From NCBI GenBank assembly GCA_013399855.1, contig VXAY01000172.1, forward strand, positions 5,240,637 through 5,304,636: a stretch of DNA of 64,000 nt. Direction: 5' to 3'. The translations under genes and the position numbers were made by a program. The stretch is from Oxyruncus cristatus (taxonomy: Eukaryota; Chordata; Aves; Passeriformes; Cotingidae). The notes beneath the pieces are model-generated. The model saw only the letters and a program-made list of their open reading frames with translations, had not been told where the DNA came from and made no database searches. Below, piece by piece: positions 11,781-24,109 of the stretch (positions are counted from its first letter, which is position 1; each line of letters starts with the position of its first letter).

Positions 11781-13287
11781 TAATGACACAAGACGCTACT
11801 GAATCTTATTTAATACAGTATGCCAACTCACAGTTCAAACGGCTGGAGGCTCTCACAGTAACTTTCAAATCTGAAAACTCAAAGATTAATTTTCTTTTTA
11901 AACAGTGAGGGTTACAAGGCCAGAAAGGGCAACTTTATCGTAAGGTTTACGTCTTAAATAGTCCCACTGCTGAAGATCACAAAGTCTCTGTCAACCAAGT
12001 TAGCCTCCTTTAGGATCTTATTTAAAGCACGCCACCTTCACAAGGGTTTTTAAAGCTGTCTTGTTTCCCTCTTTGGCATTCTTTGAATGAAAAGGCGAAG
12101 TAGAAAACTAGAAAACACCCACCCTTCATTATTAAATGCTTTGGTAACAGGTAAGGAACCATTCATTTGATTTACTGCTTTAGCTAAACCTGCAATTGCT
12201 CCAGGACACCCACAGCCTCCATGCCACAGTCATGCCAATGCTGCTCGGCTCATGTGCCTGCTCTTCTCTCCGTCACCTTTGGAGTCCCTTCCAAGACTGC
12301 AAGAGGGGTTCCAGAGACTGTCCCTGTGCTCTGGGGGCTGCCCACTGGTGTTACTCCACATCATACAGCCAGCGAAGCTGCCCAGAAAGCTCACCTCAAC
12401 ACGGGACACCCAGAGAGGGCTCAGACACTGCCTGCAAAAGAACTATGCTTGCTCTCAATACCTAGATGCAAAAGTATAAGGAAATGCTTATTTCACTATA
12501 GAGGTGTGAGGAAAGAGAGCTCCTTTGGGCTTACTTTTATTTTATGAAAAAGGGTTTTAGCATTTCCCAGTACCTCTCCACAGGAGAACAAAAAAATGAA
12601 ATGTAATGAATGTGAGTGTAACTACTAACCTACCAAAAGGAAGCTACAAACCAAGACACTCCCTCAAACCAGAGGCCTTACAGCTTAAAAGGATCCAAGG
12701 AAATATTTTTCTTCAGTTTATTTATTTAATTACTAACATAAATATTTGTTTGCTGTTTTGTTTTGCATCTGAACAGGGCCAGAAATGGAAGCTTCATGAG
12801 AAAAGCTAAAAATATCATAGGGATCTTTTTTAGACAGAGGAGGTGCTGGATATATCCTGGGAACAAGAATCAAAATTCCACTTCCATTTTCCAACTGAAC
12901 AAAGTCTGCAGCACAATACGGTCTTAGCCTTATCTAAAGTCAGTTGACAATAACACGGGATTTTCTACGCTTCTGCCTCTGCTCTCAGGCCAATTCCAGA
13001 ACCATCCATGAAGGCTACACGACGTAACCAATCATGCAATACTTACTTAGGAGGCAGTCCTTCCTGGCCCACGGTGGTTATGTTCTTAAGCATAGGAATG
13101 ATTCCTTTCTTTACCACAATTAGTACAGTCACTAATCCTTTGATTTTTTTCTTTTTTACTCACGTTAGTAAAATATGCTTTTTATTACTACAAATCCAAG
13201 AAGGGGCGTTAGGAAGGCAATGGTTTTGTGTCTGGATACGTACAACTACTGCAAACCTTGATCTTACAAATATCTCACACGGTTAAT
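11781..13287. other. non-coding unique sequence with a GC-richer patch
   Basis: A GC-richer patch at about 12190-12440 supports three overlapping plus-strand open frames (up to 108 codons) in different frames. That is the pattern of low stop density rather than coding. The remainder is AT-rich unique DNA. Confidence 0.5.
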
Positions 13288-13362
13288 TTTACTCACATGA
13301 GCAGTCTGCTTGCATGAATAAAGTTACTCACGTGCAGAAGTGTTTGCAAGACTGAGCCCTAA
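13288..13362. repeat. ancient sauropsid-type interspersed repeat relic
   Basis: TTACTCACATGAGCAGTCTG is followed after a short spacer by AAGTTACTCACGTGCAGAAG, then TGTTTGCAAGACTGAGCCCTAA. This order (TACTCACATGAGTAGTC, then AGTTACTCACGTGC, then GTGTTTGCAGGATTGGGGCC) is a familiar layout among old repeats of birds, turtles and crocodilians. It is the clearest member of this relic class in the window. The family name is uncertain. Confidence 0.55.
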
Positions 13363-14329
13363 ATCCATTAAATTAACGGTGGAAATATATAAAATATATA
13401 ATTGATGAACAAGTGAATTAGGATTCTGCTCAAAAGTAGGTAGAAAAGGATTATCACTCAGGCAAGCTCTCTCTCCAGTGACTGTTTCTGATTGATAGAT
13501 TTGTATAAGGCTGAGTTTCTGATTAGTTCCGAGATATGAATGCTTCAAAACGTACGAATAAAAAGAAAAAAAAAGGACTTTCTGAAAATGAAATGCAATA
13601 TCCAATTCAATTAAAAGAAAACACTGTGATCTGGAATTGAACCAAGACTTTGGGATAATGTTATTTATTCTGTGCCAAGATTAGTAGATGTTTTCCAAAA
13701 TGCCAGTTTACTTGGATTTTATGGAAAAATTGACCTTTTCACCCAGAACAAAGGCTGCTAATTTTATTAAAGTTGTTAGATATTTCCTCAGAGTGCATCC
13801 ATGCCAATTCTAGTATTTCATTCCCCTATTTTCATCTATATTCCACTTGCATGGAAGTGGCCTGACAAAGCTGTAACCATGGCATTGTTTCCTGCTCTTT
13901 CCATACCCACTGCCAATTTATTTCATTATTGGAACTCCGAGAACATTGTGGAGACTTGGAGAAGTGCTGCCCACCCAAAGCTGCCCTCTTCCCGATGGCC
14001 ATAAGCCCCTGGGTCAGGTAACGTGCACCACAAACATCCCAGAAGAGTCTGAATCAACTCGACTGACAGGAGATGAGCCAAGCCTGTCAATTCATATGGC
14101 AGCTTGAGCTCATCATCTGTATTTACATAGTTCCTCAATCAAACTCGTGTGCTCTGTAAACTATGTTTATTACCCTTCTTACAGGCTGATACAGTTTTCC
14201 AGTTTGCTCTCCTTACAGCAGAAGCAGAGATCTACTCTCGATAGCTATTTTGCCCCTTAATTCTCTCTTTTAAGAGGGAGGGAGCAGTTATTACTTGCCA
14301 AACCAGCACATGTTCACAGAGAGAGTGCG
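13363..14329. other. non-coding unique sequence
   Basis: No gene supported. Open frames are under 95 codons and lie on both strands. Confidence 0.5.
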
Positions 14330-14660
14330 GTCAAGTGGTCAGGAGCAGAGCTGATGTTAATTAGCAATGAAATGAGGAATGAACCAGCATTAGCCCTGAG
14401 ACTAATCAATGGGAAAATCACTCCAAGCAGGCAGCTTAATGAAGTACTATACAGCTGTTTATTTTTAGTCTGTTTTAGCCTGACAACAAAATCCCGATTA
14501 ATTAAGAAAAAAAAAAGTCTTTCTAAAACGTATTTCCTTGTAGAGCCCTGCCTAAGCTCTGATTTGTTTGGCTTTTTTATTGCATATGTCTATACCTTTC
14601 TCTGGCAATTAAAGGCCCAGCTAGAAAAATTAAAGCAGGTCAAAAAAGCATGTACCCATC
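14330..14660. promoter_or_regulatory. candidate conserved non-coding element with homeodomain sites
   Basis: TTAATTAG (14357-14364) and TTAATTA (14498-14504) are exact homeodomain-type sites. They lie in a stretch with further ACTAATCAAT and CATTAGC words and no simple-sequence decay. The composition changes sharply at about 14690 to GC-rich DNA. Enhancer function is inference; a multi-species alignment would decide. Confidence 0.28.
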
Positions 14661-14679
14661 AGTGACACACTTTTGTCAT

Positions 14680-14930
14680 TAGCATAACCTGCCACCTCAC
14701 AGGTGGCCCATTCAGGGCCCTTCACAGCACTTAACTCCCCAGCCCTCTGCAGTGGCAGCCAGAGGGCAAAGCATCCTGGTCCCCAGCCTGCTCCTGCCAT
14801 CCCTGTGTCAGGGATGGGCTGGCAGAGGGAAGGATGAGTGCCATGGCATGATTTGGGTGAGGCAGCCTCGGTCCTCTTGCTGTCACGGAGCTCTGCTGGG
14901 ACCCTGGATGAGGACACCCGTGCACGGTGT
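14680..14930. other. GC-richer patch
   Basis: A short patch rich in CCAGCC, GGCAG and CTGGC words, with few stop codons on either strand (open frames of 64-95 codons in several frames). It has few CpGs, so it does not look like a CpG-island promoter. It contains an imperfect inverted match CCATCCCTGTG...CAGGGATGG at about 14798-14816. Confidence 0.4.
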
Positions 14931-15276
14931 ATGTTTCAAAATCTGGGCTTTGCTCTCACTATGACGTGATTCCTCACACACAGAATAGATGCAACAGCAC
15001 TTCCCAAATGTTTGCACTGGATGACCACAGGTGAATCACATGCTACCTGCCAAATAAGTCCCTAACCAGGACATTTGAGGATGACAAGCAAGCAGCCACC
15101 CCACTGACTTCTCTTTTGGGCATCCCTGTGTCCTGTGGGATCCCCCCAGCATCTCCCTTTTAACTCAATCCTGCACTGGGCTCTTCCTTCATGTAAACCC
15201 CAGCATTTCCTAACAAAGGTGGGTGTAACACAGTTTGAATATGGTGACGATAGAAGAGCCTGGGGAAGCAGCTTGG

Positions 15277-15391
15277 GAGCTAAAGCCTTTTCCCCGTAAC
15301 ACTATGCCAGAAGACAGCACCATGATATAGTCTCGAGCTAAAGCCTTTTCCCTGTAACACTATGCCAGAAGACAGCACCATGATATAGTCT
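15277..15391. repeat. 58-bp tandem duplication
   Basis: A unit beginning GAGCTAAAGCCTTTTCCC runs 15277-15334 and is repeated from 15335 to about 15391. The two copies differ by one C/T in the CCCC/CCCT string and by C/T at the unit end. No N separates them, unlike the duplications at 11.2 and 61.4 kb, so a real recent tandem duplication is plausible. Confidence 0.9.
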
Positions 15392-16079
15392 TACTTTAAC
15401 TAGCTGAAAAAATATTTCAGTTTGAGATACAGCAACAGTGAAAAGTAAAAAATTTGAGGCTTTACTTCATTTCCTTCTCCTGAAGACTCATAATTCACTT
15501 TTTGGTGTATTCCTGCACAACAACATGGCATAAAATGGCATTTACATGACAGTAAAATTAATTATGGCTTTGACTTGACATTAAAAGCAGGAATTTTAAC
15601 ACCAACAGTAACATGAGTCACAGACACAGAAGGGTGTCAACTCTTCTCCTGCACAGTCCCCACCCACCAGAGTAGAAACAGGTACAGGTAAAAGGTCGAT
15701 TGAAAGCAACTTTTATAGGATTTTTTTTTACAGTGTGTATTAGGCAATTCACTGTTTGTTTGATCAAAGTCCTCTCATATGCCAACAGAAGTATGATTTG
15801 GGGAGAGGAGTTTCTTAATCTTTCCAAATATAATCAATAAACCACCTCTGAAACTGTGTCAAAGAAAAACATGGGGGGAAAAAAAAGAATAAAGGACAGT
15901 CTTATGCAGGTACGTTCTTTGAGCTAAATGTACATATGTGTCTTTAGAGACTTTTCTTGTCTGCCTGTATGTTGCAATAAACATCATTCTGCGACCTTTT
16001 AGGCAAGTACTGCCTAAGCAAGAGCTGGGTGAACCACATGAACTGTTCTTCCCCAGGAAAAGAAGTAATCTTTAAACTG
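15392..16079. other. non-coding unique sequence
   Basis: AT-rich with no supported gene. A short open frame on the minus strand (69 codons) looks random. Confidence 0.5.
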
Positions 16080-16240
16080 ATATTATCAGCCCCTCTGTGA
16101 CAGAGACAATTTCGAAGTCAAATTCACCTCCTGAAGATGGAGACATTACAGTAAATGTATTCATTAGATCTCGAGTGACAAGCCTTAATTAAAATGTACT
16201 GTGTTTGCAAAACGAGAACCAAAATTGAAGACACTCAAGT
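16080..16240. promoter_or_regulatory. candidate conserved non-coding element
   Basis: Includes TTAATTAA (16185-16192) and a run of unique, non-decayed sequence with a retained TCGAG CpG. This is judged by texture only; nothing direct shows function. Confidence 0.2.
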
Positions 16241-18697
16241 ACAGTAAATATATCTTCTGCACTGAGCAGAGCAAGACAGACACCAGCTTCCAGTTAACAC
16301 TCAGCAAAAGAAAACACTATAAAACGAATACTATAGATAAATTTCGATAACATATATATTTGTTAGAAAACATCCAACAGAGCATACGTACCGTAACATA
16401 AATTCAGATAGACGTGCCTGCGTTCCTAAACACAAATTAAGTTTCTTAAAGACTCTACTGTATTTATAAAAAGCAAGTTTTACCAGTTTTTCTTCTCTAG
16501 TCATTAATTCCGCAACCCGCTGAAATAAATACTGCTAATGCTTTTCACTTCAATAACTCCATTCATGCAAAGATCACAACATTTCACAAACATCAGTTAA
16601 ATAAACTGCCTTGTGGGAGAGGCAATGGCTATAAACGAACTGACCGACTGCTAGGGGATAGAGGTGGAAGATCATACCTGTTTAACAGCACACAGCTGGA
16701 TGATAAATTTCTCAAGCCTAGCACATGCCATCACAGTAGAGGAAAAAGCTGTTTGTCCTTTTTTAAAAGCACACATAAACATTTAAGTCTTGCTACAAAA
16801 ACACAACCTGATTGAAAAGATCCACTATTCCGATTGATTTTCAACTTGGTTATGATTATTTGCAAAGGAAGTGAAGGGGATTATCAAAGCCAACCAAAGG
16901 TGCTTACTTTCAAGCCTTGATTCCATCCAACTATAAAGTTTGATTTTCAGAAAGCTCTCTTTTGTTGGAGGGTGGGAGAGAAACAGGGGGAAGAGCCTCT
17001 GCGAAACAATTTTTTAAAAAGTGCAGACCTGAAAAACAACATCACTAGCCAGGTAATCCCCTTTATAGACTGATTTGATAGCACAGGGAAAGCTAAACAA
17101 AGGCACAATGCTCTGCAACCACAACAGCTGGGTTGGAAATTGCTGCAGATTGTTAGGAGGAGCTGCAAACTAGAGATAGGCAATGAAGAGGTTAGAAATG
17201 ATAGCTAAAAAAAATAAAAAGAGAGACAAATTACTCCAAAGACCATATTCTTTAAATCGTTGAAGCAAAACATGTTTATTTGATTTGTTTGTATGCCTAT
17301 TAAAAAAATGCTACTTTGGGATTCTAGGAACCCAGTCTGTCAATTTTTCAGCTTCTGCACTTTCATGGTTGCTTAGAGCTGTTTAATGCAAATACACTTC
17401 CAATAAGAGATTTCATGCCCCTAAATTACACCCAGTTAAGGGCGAATGAAAATGTAAGGTAAATAACTATAATCAGCCATATTATCTTTCTCTTGGCACC
17501 TCTCACTTTACAGGCATATTTAAAGGCATCTCTGGGGTCCTATCCTTTTTAACAAGCGGCAGCGTATTTCCTGGAATATTACTTACGGTGCTGTGCTGTG
17601 AACATTACACAGGTTAAAATGTTACCTAGAGACCTAGAAAGAATTGCATCTGTTGCAGAGCCACGCTTGTTGCCATGTTTAGGAGCATCTGAAAAGATGA
17701 AAGAAAATTTTCAACTCTGGGATGAAAAAGAGACTAAGACTACTTAAAGTCAAGCTTTTGCGTGTCATGCTGTTGATCAACACTGTTGGGGTGCAGCGAT
17801 TCCAGACAAGAAAAATGAGACTATGCACTTCTGGTATTCACTGAGGATGTTCTGGAAAGTGCTCATAATTTCAGTTAAAAAAAAAAATAAATAAAGTACA
17901 GGAACTTAAAAGTATTTCATACCCACTGTTATTTTTAAGCTAATAAAGACATGCTTGAGAAAGAAAGGTGATCTGAGCATAGCCATTAACAGCCTCACAG
18001 TCCCTTGTTGTCTCCATGAAAAAGTATAAAGTGATAAGCAATAATCAAGGAGTAACTAATTACTCACTTGGCAAAGAAAATACAGAAGAATGGGAATCTT
18101 CAGAAGGAACTATATCCCAAAGTCCTTCAAAACAAATTTGGATTATTCTGAGCGAGCTCAAGTTTGCAGTTAGACACTCTTTTGCTTTGTTTTACAGGAA
18201 GTTGACTCTAGAATTCTACAAATAAATATTCTGCTTCAGCTAAAAATGACCAAGCACTGACTGAGTTAAATCAGAGGACCTTTTTGAGAGAATAAATGCC
18301 TCATAATAAAGTCATATCAGTTTAGCCTGTTGCTCCCATACATCCCAATTGCTACCATACCTCTATTTACCAGCTTTTTATTATCCAAGCTGTTTTTACA
18401 TCATTAGCTTGCAGATCTCCTTATGCTGAAGTTCTGCATTCTCCTAGGAAGAAAGTTTCTCTGCAAATCAAATTTCATGCGGTCATTTGTCTCTTGTGAA
18501 GCAGCCCACAAAGTTCTCAACCAATTTACTCCTCTGTGCAGCACCAGCAGAAAGTCTTCCTTGACAATTTACATGATCCTTGCTTACATAAGTTGTGCTA
18601 GACCCTGTGTAGGAATGGATTTCCTCCCACGTGGTTAAAGAAAATGTTGGGGAAAAAAAAGTGGGGGCTCAGGAAACAGATGCACAAGTCTTTCTTT
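16241..18697. other. non-coding unique sequence
   Basis: AT-rich unique DNA with short A-rich runs (for example 17877-17896). No gene, tRNA or clear repeat. Open frames are under 80 codons. Confidence 0.5.
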
Positions 18698-18835
18698 GTG
18701 CTACTGGCATGTGAGGTAACCTTTGGAAAGCCACATTTAACTGAGCCTCAGTTGTCTGTCCATAAATGGTTCCAGTAACAGCTTCACAGGGTGAAGTCCA
18801 CTTTTCGTAATCCTTAGATGAAAAGTGCTGAAGAA
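18698..18835 (+). repeat. MIR-like CORE-SINE relic
   Basis: In order I see GTGAGGTAACCTTTGGAAAG, CCACATTTAACTGAGCCTCAG, GTCTGTCCATAAATGG, TCACAGGGTG, and TTAGATGAAAAGTGCTGAAG. This follows the MIR consensus order: 'GTGACCTTGGGCAAGTCAC', 'AACTCTGAGCCTCAGTTT', 'CATCTGTAAAATGGGG', 'CACAGGGTTGTTG', 'TTAAATGAGATAA..GTAAAGCGCT'. MIR-type CORE-SINEs are ancient and survive as rare relics in bird genomes. The 5' tRNA-like head is missing or unrecognisable. Confidence 0.65.
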
Positions 18836-21800
18836 GAAGAACAAACTAGGACAAATAAAGGGCTTCTCTGGTTAGGGCACATCAGGCTGCTAAATCCATC
18901 AATCCCTAGGACAGGTCTTTCAAAATTACCATGGTATTTCTGCTATCACAGTGAAGCAATGTGGTAGAGCCTCCCTGATCTTTCATCAGCTCAGGAGCCC
19001 CAGAAATACCTGTTGAGTTCCTATGAAACATGGTCAGACTGAAAGACAGGAATGTTTGATTTCTGCTATGGGCTCAGAGTGCAAGCCATTAATTTCTTGA
19101 TTATAAATAACAGCTATGTTTTCAGCGGAGTAGGGATTTGGAGCAAAATATTGAAAACCCATACAATTGTACAAAAACCAGTACAGTTTTTGGGCAGCCA
19201 GATACATACAGACCTACTTTCCTACAGTCTTCCAGTACCTGCTGGCTGCCAAGCACCGTCTCTGATCCGTGCAATGCTGCTGATGCCACTGCTGGAGAAT
19301 CATCTCTTCCCAATGCTGGGAGTGAACATACAGCAAGCTCCTGACACACAGCAGGGCTTCACAAAAACGTCAAGATGTAAGTTCATGGGAAAGAAAATAC
19401 AGATGACTACTCTCCCAAGAGTGCTGCAGAATAGTACACCTTAAACCTCATTAAACCCACTAGGTAAATGCAAAACCAGCTCAAACCAGTTCTTTCCTCC
19501 TCAATGTGTTTTATCTACAATTTCTTAAATGCAGCTGGAAATGTGACTTTCAAACATCCAGGTTTTTGTTGCATGCTCACCTAACCCTCATCTCAGCACC
19601 TGACAGAAGGAAGCTGTACACAAGACTTTGATTTTTCTTTTTGAATTAGCAGACATTAAGCACCCAAACTCTCTCATAAAAGATCTGAGGCATAAGCTAC
19701 ATAACATCCATGCAAGTAATGTTTTTTTCCACTTAATCCAGACCTTAATGATCAAGAGATATCAGGAAAGTGTCAAAGGAGATAAACCCAGTTATCCCTA
19801 ATAATGCATCTACGTTTCCTCGCCAGGAGCAGCTGATCTGGGAGCTTCGGTCCTGCACCAGGGATACACAAAGACCTCAAAACTTAAATGTCAATACAAT
19901 ACGCTTGTTGATTCACTGGGAAAAGTAAGTCATTGTGTACCAAGTTTCTGTTACAGTTAGTGATGCTTCAAGGCTCCCAGGATAAACTCTGTAAATAAAG
20001 GTGCTGCAGGACAAAGCACAATTCTTTTTTCTTTGCCTGTTACAAGGCCTGTTTCCTTTGCTTTCTGAAGGGTGTAACAGCCTATATTTCATGAAAATGG
20101 GGATCAAGAAGTGCTAGGAAGTATCACTATATAGACCCCATTACCATTACACCAAGGAAACATTATCATCTCTCACATGATGCTTCTCTCATCCCCTCCA
20201 CAAAGGAAACAACTCGAGCAGTGTTTTGTTTGTGTTCTAAACAGAGACCCTGTGGTTGTGATAGAGAAGCAAGAATGAAGTCAAACGTGCACTCACTGCA
20301 CAGGACCAGATGTGTGACTGGGAAGCTCGGGGGAAGACCAAGTAATCATTTCAGACTATCCCACAAGAAAACCTGCCTGGAACACTGGCTCTGCACTGGC
20401 TGCACTGCACTACTGGCTGTGGATTTTGACAGATTTCAATTGATAGAACCAAAAAAACCTGAAATGACCAAGGCAAAGTCACTTAAACTCATTGAATAGC
20501 TGTCCATGACTCCACTTGAAGATTCTTTCAGGGGTAAAATGTTAGCACTGATATTGCAGAGCACTCCATTGTGCTAGAAGCACAAAGCCACTCATCACAC
20601 TTCTTGTCACAGGACTTCAATAAAAATACCCAAGCAAGGCCCAGCCACAAAGAAACTGAAAGATAAACACCTAGGATTTCAAATAGGGTTTTAAACTGCC
20701 TGGAAGCCAGTGTTAGGATGCTCACAGAGACTTGCTCTGCTGGAGCCAACACTTCTACACTCTGTACAAAAGAGATTAGCCCGAGTGCTACTGTCTTCAG
20801 GTCCAAGGACACCAAATGGCTGTGGGCTGCAAGACAAAGGTATGAACACCCAGGAAGAGGCCATCTTTTGCCAGAAGGGAATATAATTTTCTGATCACCT
20901 AGAGATAATGGTGATCATACTTTGTGGACATCACAATGTGGGATTTCAAGCAGGCTCCTGAATTGCAGGCTAGAGGGAGTGACTGCAGGCACATATTTTT
21001 AGATAAACTGTGATTACCAACTCTTAGCACATGTTCCTCCTCTTCACAATCATCAACTCCATTTTAGAGGGTTTCAGCCATCAGCTGTTCCTCAATGTCC
21101 CTTAATCAGGCAAAGGCAATCAGCTGTCTCATTGGCTGGCACTGTGGTTCTCAACAGGAAAGGGCAAGGAGAGAAGTCATCTGCATATCTCAGCAATTTG
21201 GCACTTGCATCACCACTGCATTTTCAGTTTATTTAGTGCCTATGAGTAACTAGAGAAAAAAGTAATACAAACTTGTAGTATGCCACCTCACTGCCTGGCA
21301 GGTACATCCTTTCTTAAAAAAGCCCGTAAGCCATTCTAGATCACCTAAACCCTACCTTTTCCTTTAGTCCTTAAGGAAGTAAAACGGGGATTGGAAATTT
21401 TATCCCATCACAGGTAGAAGCTCTCCCACTGATTTCAACAGGACATAGATGATCCAAAGAAAAAGAGCTGCCTCTTAAAATAACAGTTGGACAGGTTTCA
21501 CAGAAGGCTTTAAGCCTGTATTAATGGATATTAACAGCATTTCAACCAACCGAATGAATAAGATTCATCACCAGAATTAAGTATCTCCTGTGTCCTTCCC
21601 ACTTCTAAACAGTTCAGTAAATGGATCCTTTGTTTTCTGACTGGCATTGGTATAGCTCACAGCTAGAGCCAGGTTAGAAGGAAAAACACCACACACCCAT
21701 GAGACACTTGAATATGTTATAGCCCTCAGCCTCAGTTCTGCAGCAGTTCTGCTTCCTGGGAAAAGCAGGATTTAAGTTGTTCCAACATGAAGAGCTACAT

Positions 21801-22410
21801 AGCTTTGCTTGTCTTATTTTCACTTTTTTTTCAGTTCTGTTTCTCCCTTAGTCTCATTATGTTTTGCATTTAAAACCAGACTGCTTATTTTTATTGTTGC
21901 TTTCTTCTCATTTCCCATTGGTTTTCAATTCCAGGTCACCAGCACAGCCAATGGGGAACTTTGGCTCATGGATGATGGAAAAGATTTTTACAGCCAGTTA
22001 TTTTTTCCATTTTAAGATTCATTGAGAAATAAGGAGTCACAAAAGCTGTTGCTTTTGCCAAAACAAAGTTCTAAATAAAATGTTTAGCAAACAGCTGCCA
22101 CTGTTCCTTTAAAGGGCAGCAAGGTGAAAGATGTGACACTGCCAGGAATAAAGTCTTCCTCCCCAGCTCCCTTTCACAGCAGATAGGCCTCAGCTCCTCA
22201 CTGATCATCATCTGTCATTCAATGAATTTTGCATCTTTAAATTGCAAAGCACGGACTGGAAGCAGAGGGAAGAAGCGGGTGCACAAACTAAGGCTCCAAC
22301 TCTTCCCTTCAGTTCCCAGGGCACGGACACACAAACTGATAAGAGGCAAGCTGTGGGCTGAATGTGCTCTCAGGTATCAGCATGCTAACTAGCATCGAAG
22401 CCTTGACTTC
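18836..22410. other. non-coding unique sequence
   Basis: No gene supported. The longest frame is 130 codons (19052-19444, +) with stretches unlike any family I know. A weak echo of an ancient repeat core occurs at 21405-21446 (CCCACTGATTTCAACAGGACAT), too short to call. Confidence 0.5.
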
Positions 22411-22534
22411 TTTTGGTTGGTTGATTTGGAATACATGTTTGTTTGGTTTGGATGTTGGTATTTTTCTTGGGGTGGGGTTGTGGTGGTAATTTGGTTGGTT
22501 GTTAGTGTTTTGGTTTTTTTTGTTTTTTTTTTTG
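22411..22534. repeat. T/G-rich low-complexity tract
   Basis: About 120 bases of TTGG, GTTT and GGTTG words ending in a long T-rich run. On the opposite strand it is A/C-rich, like the tracts at 25.1 and 49.9 kb. The minus-strand open frame across it (22309-22563) is an artefact of the repeat, being mostly Lys, Asn, Pro and Thr. Confidence 0.8.
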
Positions 22535-24109
22535 AGGGAGGCATGTATTAATTCAAACCTCAAATTGTGCCACTACACAGCTTGATAAAGAAAGAAGGCT
22601 ATCTATGGGTTTCCGACTTCTTCACGGTGTTGTCTGCAGACAAGAAGTTCGGAGGTCTCCACTACTCTGCTTTTCATTCTGCTTTTTTTAAACAGTACCT
22701 CTAAAGTGTATTTTCCATGTTTGCAGGGTTTCCTCCGTACATGCTAAGAAACATCCTGATCCTCAGAGCAGAAGCTTTGTGACCACATCAGGGCTGGCAC
22801 TCCTCTCCCGATTCTGCACCCAACTACCACTAGATGGATGCAGCTCTACCAGAAACAGGATTTTTTTTTTTTCCCCACACTATGTGTTACTCTCAAGTCC
22901 CTTGGGTCTTTCACTGGAGGCCACCTAGATGATAGTAAAACATTTCATAGCAGTTTTTTTAAAAGACATATACCATCCACGTTTAATGCCCCTCACAGAG
23001 GTGATGTTCAGGAAATGAGAGCATTACTGTTGAGCACATAACAAGGTGCTCCTTTTGCCAACATAGTCCCTGCACAATCAGCATCTCAGTCATTGTTTTC
23101 CAATGTGTTTTGACATCCCCTTAGTAAGGAAAATGCTACATACCACAGACATCTATGTGAGAAATACGAAAGATATATAGTGCTGTGGTCTTGGACACAA
23201 ACCTTTTGCTAGGATTTGAATCCTGGTTTGTTATGTGCTATTGGCATATTCCATCTTTGTTTCAAAACAAAACTACACTTTTAAGAAAGGAAATTCAGAG
23301 AGCAAGTGGTATATTAGGTAGGTCACAAATCTAATACACAGGTTTTAATTTTTCCATAACTAGGAAACATTTTTAAAAAAGATACTCAAGAAATACCTGC
23401 CTTCAGAAGATTATGCTGTTACCTTTCTACACAGTCAACCAACCACCCCATAACAGCTATAAAAATAACAGAAAGGGAGATGGGAAATACACTTTCGAAA
23501 TCCCTGGACTCATATTTAGTGACCATAGATGCAGTTGCAACACTTGGACAATTTGCATGTTTAAACTTGCCTGGATATTTTTGCTTAGCAGTCAAATATG
23601 CTAAGGAAGGGAAGTCTGACAAAGAGATAAAACCAGGAGACTTGCCCTTTAAACCTTTTTCGAGTAAATTCTTTTCTACCAAGGTGGAGGAGGTAGGCAG
23701 CCTTAAAAGCCAAAGTACTTTGCTTATTTAAAAATAGTAGTAAGATGGCATTTAACAAGCTTTGTTCACAGGTACTTTTATGAAGCCATAGGGCAAAGTT
23801 AGCATGGCCCTGTGCTCATGTGAAACAATTTATATGGGAAGGGCACGACTGCAGCTTTCATGCCACCAGACCAGCTAGCCTGCCTCACGTTGCAGTGCTG
23901 GGAGGGTGCATCAGCAGCAATGCTGACTTTCTACTCTGAATTGAAATTTTTCTACTAAGCCTAAGTTACTTCAGACCCCAACTGCAGTAATAGTTGTGAT
24001 CCCCACCAGACACTTCTCCACCCCAAAGACAAAACCCGTGATACTAAAAAATAAGCAACTCCCTCCAGCTGCTAAAACTATGCGGGCTTAGATTTTGGTC
24101 ATACAACTG
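22535..24109. other. non-coding unique sequence with a possible MIR 5' fragment
   Basis: Around 23190-23245 the string CTGTGGTCTTGGAC is followed by AGGATTTGAATCCTGG, which resembles the tRNA-related head of MIR ('GGTTAAGAGCATGGACT...GGGTTCGAATCCTGG'). The rest diverges, so this is a weak call. Elsewhere there is no supported feature. Confidence 0.35.

Noticed and set aside
12196..12547. Three overlapping plus-strand frames up to 108 codons
   Set aside because: Different frames of one GC-richer patch, with no domain, no start context and no splice signals that stand out.
21405..21446. CCCACTGATTTCAACAGGACAT as another ancient repeat core
   Set aside because: Too short, and without the flanking phrases that support the other relic calls.
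23208..23225. GGATTTGAATCC, a possible tRNA T-arm
   Set aside because: No acceptor, D or anticodon arms can be placed around it; a MIR head fragment is the better though weak reading.
23795..23825. TTAGCATGGCCC string reminiscent of U6 snRNA
   Set aside because: Only about a dozen bases match; the flanking U6 sequence is absent on both sides.
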